Source of the DNA: Parafrankia elaeagni
Lineage (GTDB): Bacteria; Actinomycetota; Actinomycetes; Frankiales; Frankiaceae
Assembly (NCBI RefSeq): GCF_000374165.1
Contig: NZ_KB893715.1
Span: 4,679-68,678, forward strand
DNA length: 64,000 bases
Direction: 5' to 3'
A program made the position numbers and the translations under genes. The notes under the pieces are model-generated. The model saw only the letters and a list, made by a program, of their open reading frames with translations, was not told the DNA's origin and ran no database searches. This document shows, one piece after another, positions 16,260 to 24,883 of the stretch (its first letter is position 1; the number at the start of each line of letters is the position of its first letter).

Positions 16260-19100
16260 GTGGAAGAAATCATCAAGTTCATCGTTCTAGGGTTCGGGGT
16301 CGGGGCGATCTACTCGGTCGCGGCCCAGGGGCTCGTCCTCACATACCGAGGCTCAGGCGTCCTGAACCTCGCGCACGGTGCCATGGCGCTGCTGGCCGCC
16401 GCTCTGTTCGTCGAGTTACGAGAGCAGAACGGGGTTCCGCTGGCCCTGTCGTTCCTCATCGCCGTGGCCGTGGCGGCGTTGCTGGGCCTCGTCATCTACT
16501 TCGGAGTCATGCGACCCCTGCGCAAGGCGTCGCCGCTGGCCCGGCTGGTGGCCACACTCGGTGTGCTCGGCATCGTCCAGGCATCCGCCGACCTCCGCTA
16601 CGGCTCGGACTTCCAGTTCGTCTCGGCTATCCTCCCGACCAGCACCTGGACCATCTCCGGTGACATCAAGGTCGGCTCCGACCGGATCTACCTGCTGCTC
16701 ATCGCCATCGTGGCGACCGCCGCGCTGTGGGTGATCTACCGGTTCACCGCGTTCGGACGGGGCACCAACGCCGTCGCCGAGAACCAGCGCAGCGCCGCGG
16801 CGCTCGGCGTCTCGCCGGACGTTCTCGCCGCCGCGAACTGGGCGCTCGGCGGTGCGCTCGCCGGGGTCGCCGGCGTTCTCATCGTCCCGATCACAGGTCT
16901 CGCCCCGGCGTCGCTGTCCCTGCTCATCGTCCCGATGCTCGCCTGCGCCATGGTCGGGTCGTTCGCGTCGTTCCCGCTGACACTGCTCGGCGGTGTACTG
17001 ATCGGTGTCGCGCAGTCGTTGATCGGCCGCTATGTCGAGACTCCGGGCTGGTCCGACGCGGCGCCGTTCCTCGTCATCATCGGTCTGCTGGCGGCCCGGG
17101 GACGGGCCCTGCCGCTGCGTGGCTTCCTGACGGACCGGCTGCCCAGAGTGGGGGACAGCAGCGGCTCTCGTGTCCCAGCCGCGGTCGGCGTCGTCGTTGC
17201 CCTGGTGCTCATCCTGACCCTGCCGGTCAACGGTGTGAACGCGGTCATCACGACCATCGTCGTGGCGATGATCGCGTTGTCGATCGTGGTGGTGACCGGA
17301 TACGCCGGGCAGGTGTCCCTGGCCCAGTACGCGTTCGCCGGCCTCGGCGCGTGGATCTCGGCCCGCCTCGCCGACACCGCTGGCCTGCCGTTCCTCGCGG
17401 CCCTCGTCGTCGGTGTGGCCGCGGCGGTGCCGATCGGCCTGCTCTTCGCGCTGCCCGCGCTGCGCACGAGGGGTATCAACCTCGCGGTCGCGACGCTCGG
17501 GCTGGCGGTCGCCGTCGACCGGCTGATCCTGAACAACAAGGACCTCACGGGCGGATTCGAAGGAACCAAGGTCGACCCGCCGTCTGTGTTCGGTCTCAGC
17601 ATCGACTCCACCGCGCACCCGGAACGCTACGCGGTGTTCTGCCTGGTGCTGTTCCTGCTCGCCGCGTTCGGAGTGACGAACCTGCGTCGCGGCCGGGCGG
17701 GCCGCAGGCTGCTCGCGACCAGAGCGAACGAACGTGCCGCCGCCTCTCTGGGCATCAGCACGATCGGGGCCAAGCTGTACGCGTTCGCGCTGGCCGCGGC
17801 GATCGCGGCCGGTGCCGGAGTGCTGCTGGCCTTCCGCTACAGCAACGTGGGCTTCTCCGGATACACCGTCTTCGATTCGATGAACATCGTCGTCCTGAGC
17901 TTTCTCGGCGGTGTCGGTTACATCGGAGGCGCCGTATTCGCCGGCTCGCTGGGTGTCGGTGGTGCGCTGACCGAGTTCATCGGCCAGGTCATCGACTTCA
18001 ACAGGTACGCGACGCTGGTGACGTCGGCAGGGCTCGTGCTCATGGTCATCAACGATCCGAACGGGGCGGCCTTCCGCGCCGGACGGATCGCCACCGCCGT
18101 GCGCAACCGCGTCGCGACCCGGCGGATCGGGTCAGCGACCGAATCGGCGGTCGACAGCTCCGCGGAGCTGGTGGCCGAGCGATGCGAGCCCGCGGTGCTC
18201 TCCGTCGAAGGCATCTCCGTCCGCTTCGGCGGCGTGGTGGCCCTGAACGATGTCAGCGTCCAGGTCCGGCCTGGGGAGATCGTCGGGCTGATCGGGCCGA
18301 ACGGCGCCGGGAAGACGACCTTCATCGACGCCGTCACGGGTTTCTCCCGAACCGGCGAGGGCCGGGTCGTGCTGAACGACGAGGCGATCGGGCACCTGTC
18401 GGCCCGCGCGCGGGCCCAGCGAGGTCTTGGCCGCAGCTTCCAGAACCTGGAACTGTTCGAGGACATGACGGTCGCGGACAACCTGCGCGCCGCCTGCGAT
18501 GACCGGGACCGGCTCGCCTACTTCAGCGACCTGGTGCGCCCGGGCCGCCGGCCGCTGCCCCCCTCCGCGCAGCGGGCGGTCCGCGACTTCGGACTGGGCG
18601 GCGACCTCGACCGCACCCCGGGCGAACTGCCCTACGGACGGCGGCGTCTCGTCGCCATCGCCCGCGCGGTGGCTCGCCACCCCTCGATCCTGCTGCTCGA
18701 CGAGCCGGCCGCCGGACTCGACGAGACGGAGTCCGCGGAGCTCGGTGGACTGCTGCGCCGCATCGCGACCGACTGGGGCACCGGCATCCTGCTCGTCGAG
18801 CACGACATGGGGCTGGTCATGTCGCTGTGCGACCGGGTCGTCGTCCTCGATTTCGGCACCCTGCTGACCGCCGGAACCCCGGCTGAGGTCCGGGCCGACG
18901 ATCGGGTGCGGGCGGCCTACCTCGGCCGTTCCAGCGGCGAGCCGGCCGGTGGGACGGCCGGTGGGACGGAGGGCCCGGCCGCGGTGGCCTCGTTCTCCGC
19001 GCCGGCGCGCGCGAGTGGGACGACGGCGGTGGTTGCCGCCGAGTCCGGGTCCGGGCCTGCGAGCCCCGAGGCCGTCACCTCCATCCCGGTGAAGCAGTGA
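16260..19100 (+). CDS. LivH-LivM-LivG fusion: branched-chain-amino-acid-type ABC transporter, two permeases plus ATPase
   Basis: A 946-residue membrane protein combining three subunits that are normally separate. Residues ~1-290 are a LivH-like permease (GAIYSVAAQGLVLTYRGSGV...LNLAHG). Residues ~305-600 are a LivM-like permease (GYAGQVSLAQYAFAGLGAW). Residues ~640-890 are a LivG-like ATPase with Walker A GPNGAGKTT, a signature in the form LPYGRRR, Walker B ILLLDEPAAGLD and H-loop VEHDM. A Gly/Ala/Thr-rich tail follows. GTG 16260 was chosen because it begins directly before the first hydrophobic helix with a purine-rich AGGAAGG upstream; an ATG 105 bases earlier would add a charged, proline-rich leader. 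The gene overlaps livF by 4 bases. The substrate is probably a carboxylate related to the surrounding catabolic genes. Confidence 0.93.
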   Translation: MEEIIKFIVLGFGVGAIYSVAAQGLVLTYRGSGVLNLAHGAMALLAAALFVELREQNGVPLALSFLIAVAVAALLGLVIYFGVMRPLRKASPLARLVATLGVLGIVQASADLRYGSDFQFVSAILPTSTWTISGDIKVGSDRIYLLLIAIVATAALWVIYRFTAFGRGTNAVAENQRSAAALGVSPDVLAAANWALGGALAGVAGVLIVPITGLAPASLSLLIVPMLACAMVGSFASFPLTLLGGVLIGVAQSLIGRYVETPGWSDAAPFLVIIGLLAARGRALPLRGFLTDRLPRVGDSSGSRVPAAVGVVVALVLILTLPVNGVNAVITTIVVAMIALSIVVVTGYAGQVSLAQYAFAGLGAWISARLADTAGLPFLAALVVGVAAAVPIGLLFALPALRTRGINLAVATLGLAVAVDRLILNNKDLTGGFEGTKVDPPSVFGLSIDSTAHPERYAVFCLVLFLLAAFGVTNLRRGRAGRRLLATRANERAAASLGISTIGAKLYAFALAAAIAAGAGVLLAFRYSNVGFSGYTVFDSMNIVVLSFLGGVGYIGGAVFAGSLGVGGALTEFIGQVIDFNRYATLVTSAGLVLMVINDPNGAAFRAGRIATAVRNRVATRRIGSATESAVDSSAELVAERCEPAVLSVEGISVRFGGVVALNDVSVQVRPGEIVGLIGPNGAGKTTFIDAVTGFSRTGEGRVVLNDEAIGHLSARARAQRGLGRSFQNLELFEDMTVADNLRAACDDRDRLAYFSDLVRPGRRPLPPSAQRAVRDFGLGGDLDRTPGELPYGRRRLVAIARAVARHPSILLLDEPAAGLDETESAELGGLLRRIATDWGTGILLVEHDMGLVMSLCDRVVVLDFGTLLTAGTPAEVRADDRVRAAYLGRSSGEPAGGTAGGTEGPAAVASFSAPARASGTTAVVAAESGSGPASPEAVTSIPVKQ

Positions 19101-19828
19101 CCGACAGGACCGCGAAAAGGGAGAAGGGAACCATGCCGGTGGGTACTGCTGCCATCGAGGCTGTCGAGCTGTGCGCGGGCTACGACCGGCAGCCCGTGGT
19201 CAAGGATCTGAACCTGTCCGTGGCTCCGGGGGAGATCGTGGCATTGCTGGGGCCGAACGGCGCAGGCAAGACCACGACGCTGCTCACCCTGGCCGGCGAA
19301 CTCCCCTCGATCGGCGGTCAGACGCGGTTGTTCGGCGAGCGGGCGTCCGGCCCGTTGCACCGACGTGCGCGACGCGGCCTGGCGCTCATCACCGAGGAGC
19401 GGTCGGTCTTCATGGGGATGTCGGTCCGTGACAACCTGCGGATCGGGGGTGGCTCGGTCGAGGGGGCCCTGGAGATCTTCCCGGAGCTCACCGATCACCT
19501 CGGCCGCAAGGCCGGGCTTCTTTCGGGCGGGCAGCAGCAGATGCTCACCCTCGGGCGCGCGCTCTCCCGCCGTCCCAGGGTGCTCCTGGCTGACGAGCTC
19601 TCCCTGGGCCTGGCGCCGGTCATCGTCGACCGGCTGCTCGACCAGGTCAGCGGCGCCGCCAAGGATGGTCTTGCCGTGCTGCTCGTCGAACAGCACGTCT
19701 CCGCGGTGCTCGGGGTGGCCGACCGGGGGTATGTGCTGGTCCACGGTCGGGTGCAGCTGGAGGGGACGAGCGCCGAGCTCTCGGCGGACGGGAGACTGGA
19801 GCAGGCGTACCTGGCATCGGCCTCGTGA
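19097..19828 (+). CDS. LivF-type ABC transporter ATPase
   Basis: A 243-residue ATPase of a Liv-type importer. It has Walker A GPNGAGKTT, a Q-loop region (TEERSVFMGMSVRDNL), signature LSGGQQQML, Walker B VLLADELSLGL and the switch histidine in VEQHVSAVL. The GTG start overlaps the stop of the LivHMG fusion gene (GTGA), so the two are translationally coupled and together give two permease domains and two ATPases. No substrate-binding protein gene is adjacent; the nearest are at 35945 and 63008. Confidence 0.93.
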   Translation: MTDRTAKREKGTMPVGTAAIEAVELCAGYDRQPVVKDLNLSVAPGEIVALLGPNGAGKTTTLLTLAGELPSIGGQTRLFGERASGPLHRRARRGLALITEERSVFMGMSVRDNLRIGGGSVEGALEIFPELTDHLGRKAGLLSGGQQQMLTLGRALSRRPRVLLADELSLGLAPVIVDRLLDQVSGAAKDGLAVLLVEQHVSAVLGVADRGYVLVHGRVQLEGTSAELSADGRLEQAYLASAS

Positions 19829-20098
19829 CGGGCGTCGGTGCGCGGGTCACGGACTCCACGCTGCGACCAGGCCCTCGAGGCGTAACCGGGCAGATGGAGA
19901 TCATCTCGATGTCGCGGTGCTCGATCAGACACCGGGTGAGCGGGTGACCGCCCTCCCGAGCCCGCCTCACATCGTCGCCGTCGGATGACCGGGCCGGGCT
20001 GATCTCCTGGGAGCTGTCCCGGGTCAGCCCCGCCGGGCGCGGCATTCCACGCGTGCCGCCGGTCTTGGAACGGGCGGCCAACAAGAGAGGTTGCACGC

Positions 20099-20860
20099 AT
20101 GGTCGGAAGACTTGCCGGCAAGGTGGCCCTGATCACGGGGACGGGCGGCGGGCAGGGGCGCGCTGCGGCCCTGCGCTTCACCGCCGAGGGCGCTGTTGTG
20201 GTCGGCTGCGATGTCAACGTGGCGGGCAGTGAGGAGACCGTCGAACTGGTCACGAAGGCCGGCGGCACGATGGTCGCCATGGCCCCCGTGGACCTGGGCG
20301 ATCCCGAGGCCGCGAGGACCTGGATCGACGAGGCGGCCGGAGTCCACGGCCGGGTCGACGTGCTCTACAACAACGCCTCGGCGGCCCGGTTCGGGAGCAT
20401 CGCCGAGCAGAGCGTCGAGGACTGGCAGTTCACCGTACGCAACGAGCTCGACCTCGTCTTCTACGCGACCAAGTTCGCGTGGCCGTACCTGGTGCGGTCC
20501 GGCGGGGTGGTGCTCAACACCGCCTCCGTCGCCGGCCTGGTCGGTAACCGGACCCACCCGATCGGGGCGCATGCCGCGACGAAGGCCGCGGTCATCGCAC
20601 TGACGAGGCAGACGGCCGCGGAAGGTGCCCCGCACGGCATACGCGCGGTGGCGATCAGCCCGGGGACGATCGAGACTCCGGGGACGGCGGAGCTGTACGC
20701 GGATCCGGCGATGCGCGACGCGCTGTTCGGCAGCAGCCTGATCACTCGGGCGGGGAGGCCGGACGAGGTCGTGAACCTGGCGGTCTTCCTGGCTTCCGAC
20801 GAGGCGTCCTTCATCACCGGGAGCAACGTCGTCGTCGATGGCGGGCTGACGACGCTCTGA
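20099..20860 (+). CDS. SDR-family oxidoreductase with substituted catalytic tyrosine
   Basis: A 253-residue classical-type short-chain dehydrogenase/reductase. The Rossmann nucleotide motif is TGTGGGQG (residues ~14-21), the NNAS motif is present, and the C-terminus FITGSNVVVDGG is typical. In place of the usual YxxxK catalytic pair the sequence reads HAATK, so the tyrosine is replaced by histidine while the lysine is kept. Either activity is altered or the protein is no longer a dehydrogenase. It lies 270 bases downstream of livF on the same strand and could be a separate transcript. Confidence 0.88.
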   Translation: MVGRLAGKVALITGTGGGQGRAAALRFTAEGAVVVGCDVNVAGSEETVELVTKAGGTMVAMAPVDLGDPEAARTWIDEAAGVHGRVDVLYNNASAARFGSIAEQSVEDWQFTVRNELDLVFYATKFAWPYLVRSGGVVLNTASVAGLVGNRTHPIGAHAATKAAVIALTRQTAAEGAPHGIRAVAISPGTIETPGTAELYADPAMRDALFGSSLITRAGRPDEVVNLAVFLASDEASFITGSNVVVDGGLTTL

Positions 20861-20967
20861 GCCGGGCCGCGGCGGGGTCGGGCCAGCGCGGCGTGTGAGC
20901 CCGGCCCCACCGCAGCCTGATCGCCACAGCTCATCCCGGTTGCCGCGGGGCGGCCGGGGATGGCCTG

Positions 20968-21543
20968 CTACAGGAAGATGGCCAGGTTTGGCGTACTCAG
21001 GATGCTCTCGTCGAGAAGGATCACACGGCGGGCGACGCGCCAGCCGTCGGGCGTGCGGCGCACCACGTCCCGGCGCTCGGCCGGGATCAGCACGAACCCG
21101 GGTACCGAACCCCTGTTGCGGGTCACCAGAAGGTTGCTGACCACCGTCACCTCCTCCGCCTTGTCCGTCCTGGTGACCAGGATGTTGGTGACGAAGCGCC
21201 GAGTCCGCGACGGCGGGTCCTCGGCCCACGGGCTGGTGGTGTGGGTCAGCCGGGTCACCCGAGCCGACAGCGAGCCGAAGTCCTCCTCGAAGTGGCCTAC
21301 GACGCTGTCCACTCCGTCGCCCTCCTGGCGGGTCACGGTGACCCGCAGCGGCGCCCGGTAGACGAGATCGGGGGCGAGGACTCCCAGCCACTCGGTCAGG
21401 CGGTTGGTGTCGAGCAGTCGTGCCTCCTCGTAGAGGAACTGCACCACCTCGTTGTAGAGCGGGTCGCCGACGGGGATCGAGGCTCCGGTCATCGTCGCTG
21501 TTCCGGTCGAAGACGCGGGCGTGGCCGCGGTGTCGACGCTCAT
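20968..21543 (-). CDS. Aromatic-ring-hydroxylating dioxygenase beta subunit
   Basis: A 191-residue small subunit of a Rieske non-haem iron dioxygenase. It has the NTF2-like fold pattern: YNEVVQFLYEEARLLDTNRL near the start, WAEDPPSRTRRFVTNILVTR in the middle and the terminal LDESILSTPNLAIFL. It is encoded 85 bases after the alpha subunit (21629-23059) and is a close paralogue of the beta subunit at 43243. The ATG at 21543 was chosen because it begins just before the conserved region and follows GGAGGAACGGCGG; sequence further upstream is the shadow of the alpha gene end. Confidence 0.93.
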   Translation of the reverse strand: MSVDTAATPASSTGTATMTGASIPVGDPLYNEVVQFLYEEARLLDTNRLTEWLGVLAPDLVYRAPLRVTVTRQEGDGVDSVVGHFEEDFGSLSARVTRLTHTTSPWAEDPPSRTRRFVTNILVTRTDKAEEVTVVSNLLVTRNRGSVPGFVLIPAERRDVVRRTPDGWRVARRVILLDESILSTPNLAIFL

Positions 21544-21628
21544 CCGCCGTTCCTCCTCATCGTCCTGATGCACCTCTCGTCTCGGTGCCTGCGGCACCTG
21601 AACGTCCTCCTCACAGCCGAGGAAGGTG

Positions 21629-23059
21629 TCACCAGGGCCTGCCCAGCAGGAAGTCCCGATACCGAAGCCACCACAGCCACTGGTTGTCGTCCTTGGTGAA
21701 GCCGTCGAAGACCTGGCCGCCGCCAGGCCAGTCCTGTGGCCTGTTCTCGCCGAGCAGGGCGTGGTACTTGATCGTCTGACGGCGTCCCATTCCGCCAAGT
21801 CCGGCCCGGCTCATCGCCGGCCACGCCTCGGCGTCATCCTGCTCGATGGTTCCGCTGGTGCCCAGCGTACGAACGGACACCTTCAGAGCGTCGTTCTTCA
21901 ACTGCTGCGGTGCATCCTTCTCGACCAGCAGATAGTTGATGAACTCGAGTTTGTCGACCCCGCAGGGCTGGTACGTGTGGATACTCGTGGCCGCGCTGAG
22001 TCGCGTCTGCCCATCGGGTCCGACGAACGGCTGGTAGATGAACGCCACCAGCATGTTCGGAAACATGCCGCCGACCTGGGGAGGACATTCTGCGAGCAGG
22101 CGGATCTGCGTTTCGGACAGCTGGTTCGGCAGGTCCTCGACCATCTCCGGGGTGAGGCCGGCCGGGGGCAGCATGCGCAGGCGGCTCATGGAGTCCATAC
22201 CCTCGGCCGATGTCCCCATCAGCAGCGAGAAGACGGTCTCCAGAGGGATGCAGCGCAGCCCGTGGCCCTCCGCGCTCACGTCGACCCCGTACATGGCCGG
22301 GGCGAGTTCGGCGACCTGGTCGCCGGTCATCGTGGCGCCGCCGCCGATCACTCCGAGCTCGAGCAAAGACCGATGCAGCGACAGGGTGTGGTAACCATCC
22401 CCGGCGGACTGCTCGCCGGCCGCCTTCCAGTTGGCGTCGACGATGTAGCGCTGCGGCGGCCCGAGCACCTCCATCCCGCCAGCCGTGCGGTTGAACAGAA
22501 GATCGTAGTACCACTTGATGTCGCCGAGCCAGATGTCGAGGCTTGGCGCGTCGTGGTCCCACGTGGCGAAGACGAAGCCGCCGTAGACCTCCACCCGGGC
22601 CCGCACCAGCCCGAGCTCGGAGGTCGGGCGGACGTCGCCGTGCATCTGCTCCTTGCGTACCGGCGCACCGCGGAAAGCGCCCTGGTTGTCGTAGATCCAG
22701 CCGTGGTAGACGCAGCGGAACTGTCGGGTGCTCCCCTTCTCCGTGCGGCACACCTCCATGCCCCGGTGCGCGCAGACATTGAGAAGGACGTTGATCGTGT
22801 CGGTACGGCCGCGCGTGATGATGACCGGGTCCGCTCCAAGCTTGCGCGTGACGAAGTCACCCCGGTTGGGGATCTCGCTCTCGTGGCAGACGATGAGCCA
22901 GGCCCTGTTCCACAGCCGATCAAGCTCGAGCGAGTAGATCTCCGGGTCGCTCAGTAACCGCAGCGAGACCTCGCGCTTCTCGACATCGATGAGATCCTCG
23001 ATCGCGGTCCCATCGGACAGCGTCATTCGTAACGGGCCACTTTCCGTCAACGCGGACAT
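21629..23059 (-). CDS. Rieske aromatic-ring-hydroxylating dioxygenase alpha subunit
   Basis: A 476-residue catalytic subunit that would add O2 to an aromatic or related ring using electrons from a ferredoxin. The Rieske [2Fe-2S] ligands are C96, H98, C116 and H119 (NVCAHRG and CVYHGW). The catalytic iron histidines are in GDGYHTLSLHRS, with an upstream aspartate/asparagine region DANWKAAGEQ. The ATG at 23059 has GGAAAGGTGATC just upstream. The paralogue at 41803 shares long identical stretches. No ferredoxin is adjacent; candidate electron partners are at 54526 and 60878. The promoter carries a TTGAACCGAT motif. Confidence 0.95.
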   Translation of the reverse strand: MSALTESGPLRMTLSDGTAIEDLIDVEKREVSLRLLSDPEIYSLELDRLWNRAWLIVCHESEIPNRGDFVTRKLGADPVIITRGRTDTINVLLNVCAHRGMEVCRTEKGSTRQFRCVYHGWIYDNQGAFRGAPVRKEQMHGDVRPTSELGLVRARVEVYGGFVFATWDHDAPSLDIWLGDIKWYYDLLFNRTAGGMEVLGPPQRYIVDANWKAAGEQSAGDGYHTLSLHRSLLELGVIGGGATMTGDQVAELAPAMYGVDVSAEGHGLRCIPLETVFSLLMGTSAEGMDSMSRLRMLPPAGLTPEMVEDLPNQLSETQIRLLAECPPQVGGMFPNMLVAFIYQPFVGPDGQTRLSAATSIHTYQPCGVDKLEFINYLLVEKDAPQQLKNDALKVSVRTLGTSGTIEQDDAEAWPAMSRAGLGGMGRRQTIKYHALLGENRPQDWPGGGQVFDGFTKDDNQWLWWLRYRDFLLGRPW

Positions 23060-23115
23060 GATCACCTTTCCGGAGCCCCGTGTGGGTGTCTGAGACGAAA
23101 GACACCACATCGACG

Positions 23116-23150
23116 GGTTGAAAGTACGACATGTACACGATCGGTTCAAC
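23116..23150 (-). promoter_or_regulatory. Promoter/operator of the Rieske dioxygenase operon
   Basis: GTTGAA (23117-23122) and TTCAAC (23145-23150) form an inverted repeat with a 22-base spacer, 58-91 bases upstream of the alpha-subunit start. Read on the minus strand, TTGAACCGAT lies between a -35-like TAGACA and a -10-like TACATG. It matches the motif found at other promoters in the window. Confidence 0.5.
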
Positions 23151-23282
23151 TTGTCTACGTCGAGGCCGTGATTCCGCCGGTGGCCATCCCGGAAACGGCC
23201 GTCGGCGCCGTCCGCCCGGGACGGGCCGGCGACAATTCGGACACGGACGGGCCCGACGGCGCGATCTCCTCCCTCGCCACCC

Positions 23283-24128
23283 TCACAGCTGCGGAGCGGC
23301 ACCCACGATGTTGCGTAGTGTGCCGACTCCTTCGATGGTCGTCTCGACCACGTCGCCGGGCTGTAGGTAGCGGCCGCTGGCATGGGCGATGCCGGCCGGA
23401 GTGCCGGTGAAGATCAGGTCGCCGCTGCCCAGCGAGGTACGGGCATCGACGAACGCGAGCAGCTCGTCGATGTTCCAGACCATGGAGCCCGTGCGGTCCT
23501 TCTGCCGAACCTCGTCATTGACCCGCAGGGTCAGGTCGAGGTCGGGGTTGTCGCCCAGCTCGTCGCGGGTGACGATCCACGGCCCGATCGCGCTGGTGTC
23601 GTCCAGCGCCTTCGACGAGAACATGTCCATGCCGGTCACCGAACCGCCGAACTGCAGGTCGCGGGCGGAGACGTCGTTGCCCGCGGCGTATCCCAGCACA
23701 TCGGTGCTGGTGGGCGTGTGCCCCCGGCTCTCGGCGGTACCGACGATGACGACCAGCTCGATCTCGTAGTCCAACTGGGTGGTGAGAGCGGGGTAGCGGA
23801 TCTCGTCGGTGGGGCCGATGATCGAGCGGAACGGCTTCAGGAACGCGGCGGGCCGGGCCGGCATGTGCAGACCCAGTTCCTCGACGTGGCTGCGGTAGTT
23901 GGCGCCGGCGGCGACGATCGTGCGGCCGCGCTCCACCGGGGGCCGCAGCCGCACGCCTGCGAGCGGGCGGGGGTCTCCCGCGAACGTCAGTGCGGCTGCG
24001 CTGCCGGCCACGGTGACGGCTGGCGCCCAGGACTCGAAGGTACCGGCGATGGGCTGGACAGTGCCCGCGGCGGGATCGGCGACCCCCCAGTAGACCTTGC
24101 CGCCTTCGTCGCACAAAGCGATCTTCAT
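23283..24128 (-). CDS. Fumarylacetoacetate hydrolase (FAH) family protein
   Basis: A 281-residue FAH-superfamily protein, a group of metal-dependent hydrolases, hydratases and decarboxylases that often act on ring-cleavage products. The metal ligands are expected in LDYEIELVVIVG (the two glutamates) and the downstream aspartate in GNDVSARDLQ. The C-terminal LIFTGTPAGIAH...LQPGDVV is typical. It is transcribed toward and may be co-transcribed with the Rieske pair (gap of about 220 bases to the alpha start). A second, distinct FAH protein is at 52454. Its exact reaction is unknown. Confidence 0.92.
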   Translation of the reverse strand: MKIALCDEGGKVYWGVADPAAGTVQPIAGTFESWAPAVTVAGSAAALTFAGDPRPLAGVRLRPPVERGRTIVAAGANYRSHVEELGLHMPARPAAFLKPFRSIIGPTDEIRYPALTTQLDYEIELVVIVGTAESRGHTPTSTDVLGYAAGNDVSARDLQFGGSVTGMDMFSSKALDDTSAIGPWIVTRDELGDNPDLDLTLRVNDEVRQKDRTGSMVWNIDELLAFVDARTSLGSGDLIFTGTPAGIAHASGRYLQPGDVVETTIEGVGTLRNIVGAAPQL

Positions 24129-24149
24129 GGTTCCTCCGCGATCGTGGTC

Positions 24150-24585
24150 AGATCACCGCCGCGCCGAGGGACTCGGCGAGCTTGGCGAGGTCGGTTGAGG
24201 GATCGACGAGCAGATCGATCTAGCGACGGCTGGGCAGCGCCGCGGAGCGAAGCTGCAACCGTGCCGCGGACACCTCGCCCCGCAGGAGTCCTTCGACGGC
24301 GGCACCCGTGACCGGGAGAAGGAAGCTCGCGGCCCGTCACTGACAAAGGAGGACGCGACCGTTGAAGCCCTCCGCCCCCAACGCGAACGCGGTAGTGGCG
24401 GAGGCGACCCTGGCACCGGGGACCCTGGCATCGGCGAGGGCAAGGCTCCGACAGCTTGCCTGGCGAAATCGCTGGGGGGACCAGTCACCGTCTTCCTCCA
24501 GTGTGCCGCAGGTCAGGACGGCCGTGTCAGCCCTCGCGGTCAGCGCACTCTCCACCGGCCGAGCTGTACGATACGGATGTGACAA
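24150..24585 (-). pseudogene. Decayed open reading frame (possible oxidoreductase remnant)
   Basis: On the minus strand one frame stays protein-like across two in-frame stops. It opens ARADTAVLTCGTLEEDGDW and runs to FNGRVLLCQ, then TGA (24337-24339). It continues as FLLPVTGAAVEGLLRGEV up to a TAG near 24221, and ends LLVDPSTDLAKLAESLGAAV before a TGA. The last stretch resembles the C-terminus of the ferredoxin reductase at 54526 (LVDPSTDLAALTGA). I infer a broken gene, but the family of the larger part is not recognised. Confidence 0.4.
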
Positions 24586-24883
24586 AGTTTGTGCAAATAG
24601 GCTAGCATTTCTGATATTCGGTCGCCTGTGGACGTGATGTTCGACACTTCGGCTACTCGGGTCAGGGCAGTGGGCCCCTCGCGAACGCCACGCACGGGGG
24701 TGTCGAGGCCTGTCCGGAGCTTGCGATCAGCGTGCGTAGGCCGTCGCGGAGAGACGAGCCCGGCCAGGCCGGCCCCCTCTGGGCCGTGAGATCCGCCGGC
24801 CCGTGAGCAGTGCCCGCCGCGCCCCGCCTCCAGCGTCGAAACCGGGAGCCGCTGCCGTCGGTCCTGGATCGAGCCGCGGCGGG
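24586..24883. other. Intergenic, no gene seen
   Basis: About 300 bases between the decayed frame and the enoyl-CoA hydratase end. An AT-rich stretch at 24570-24620 (GTGACAAAGTTTGTGCAAATAG) looks like an old promoter for the decayed minus-strand frame. Nothing else is supported. Confidence 0.35.

Noticed and set aside
24221-24340. Selenocysteine or stop read-through in the decayed frame
   Set aside because: It has both a TGA and a TAG, no UGSC-like or redox motif around the TGA, and no intact family match, so decay is simpler.
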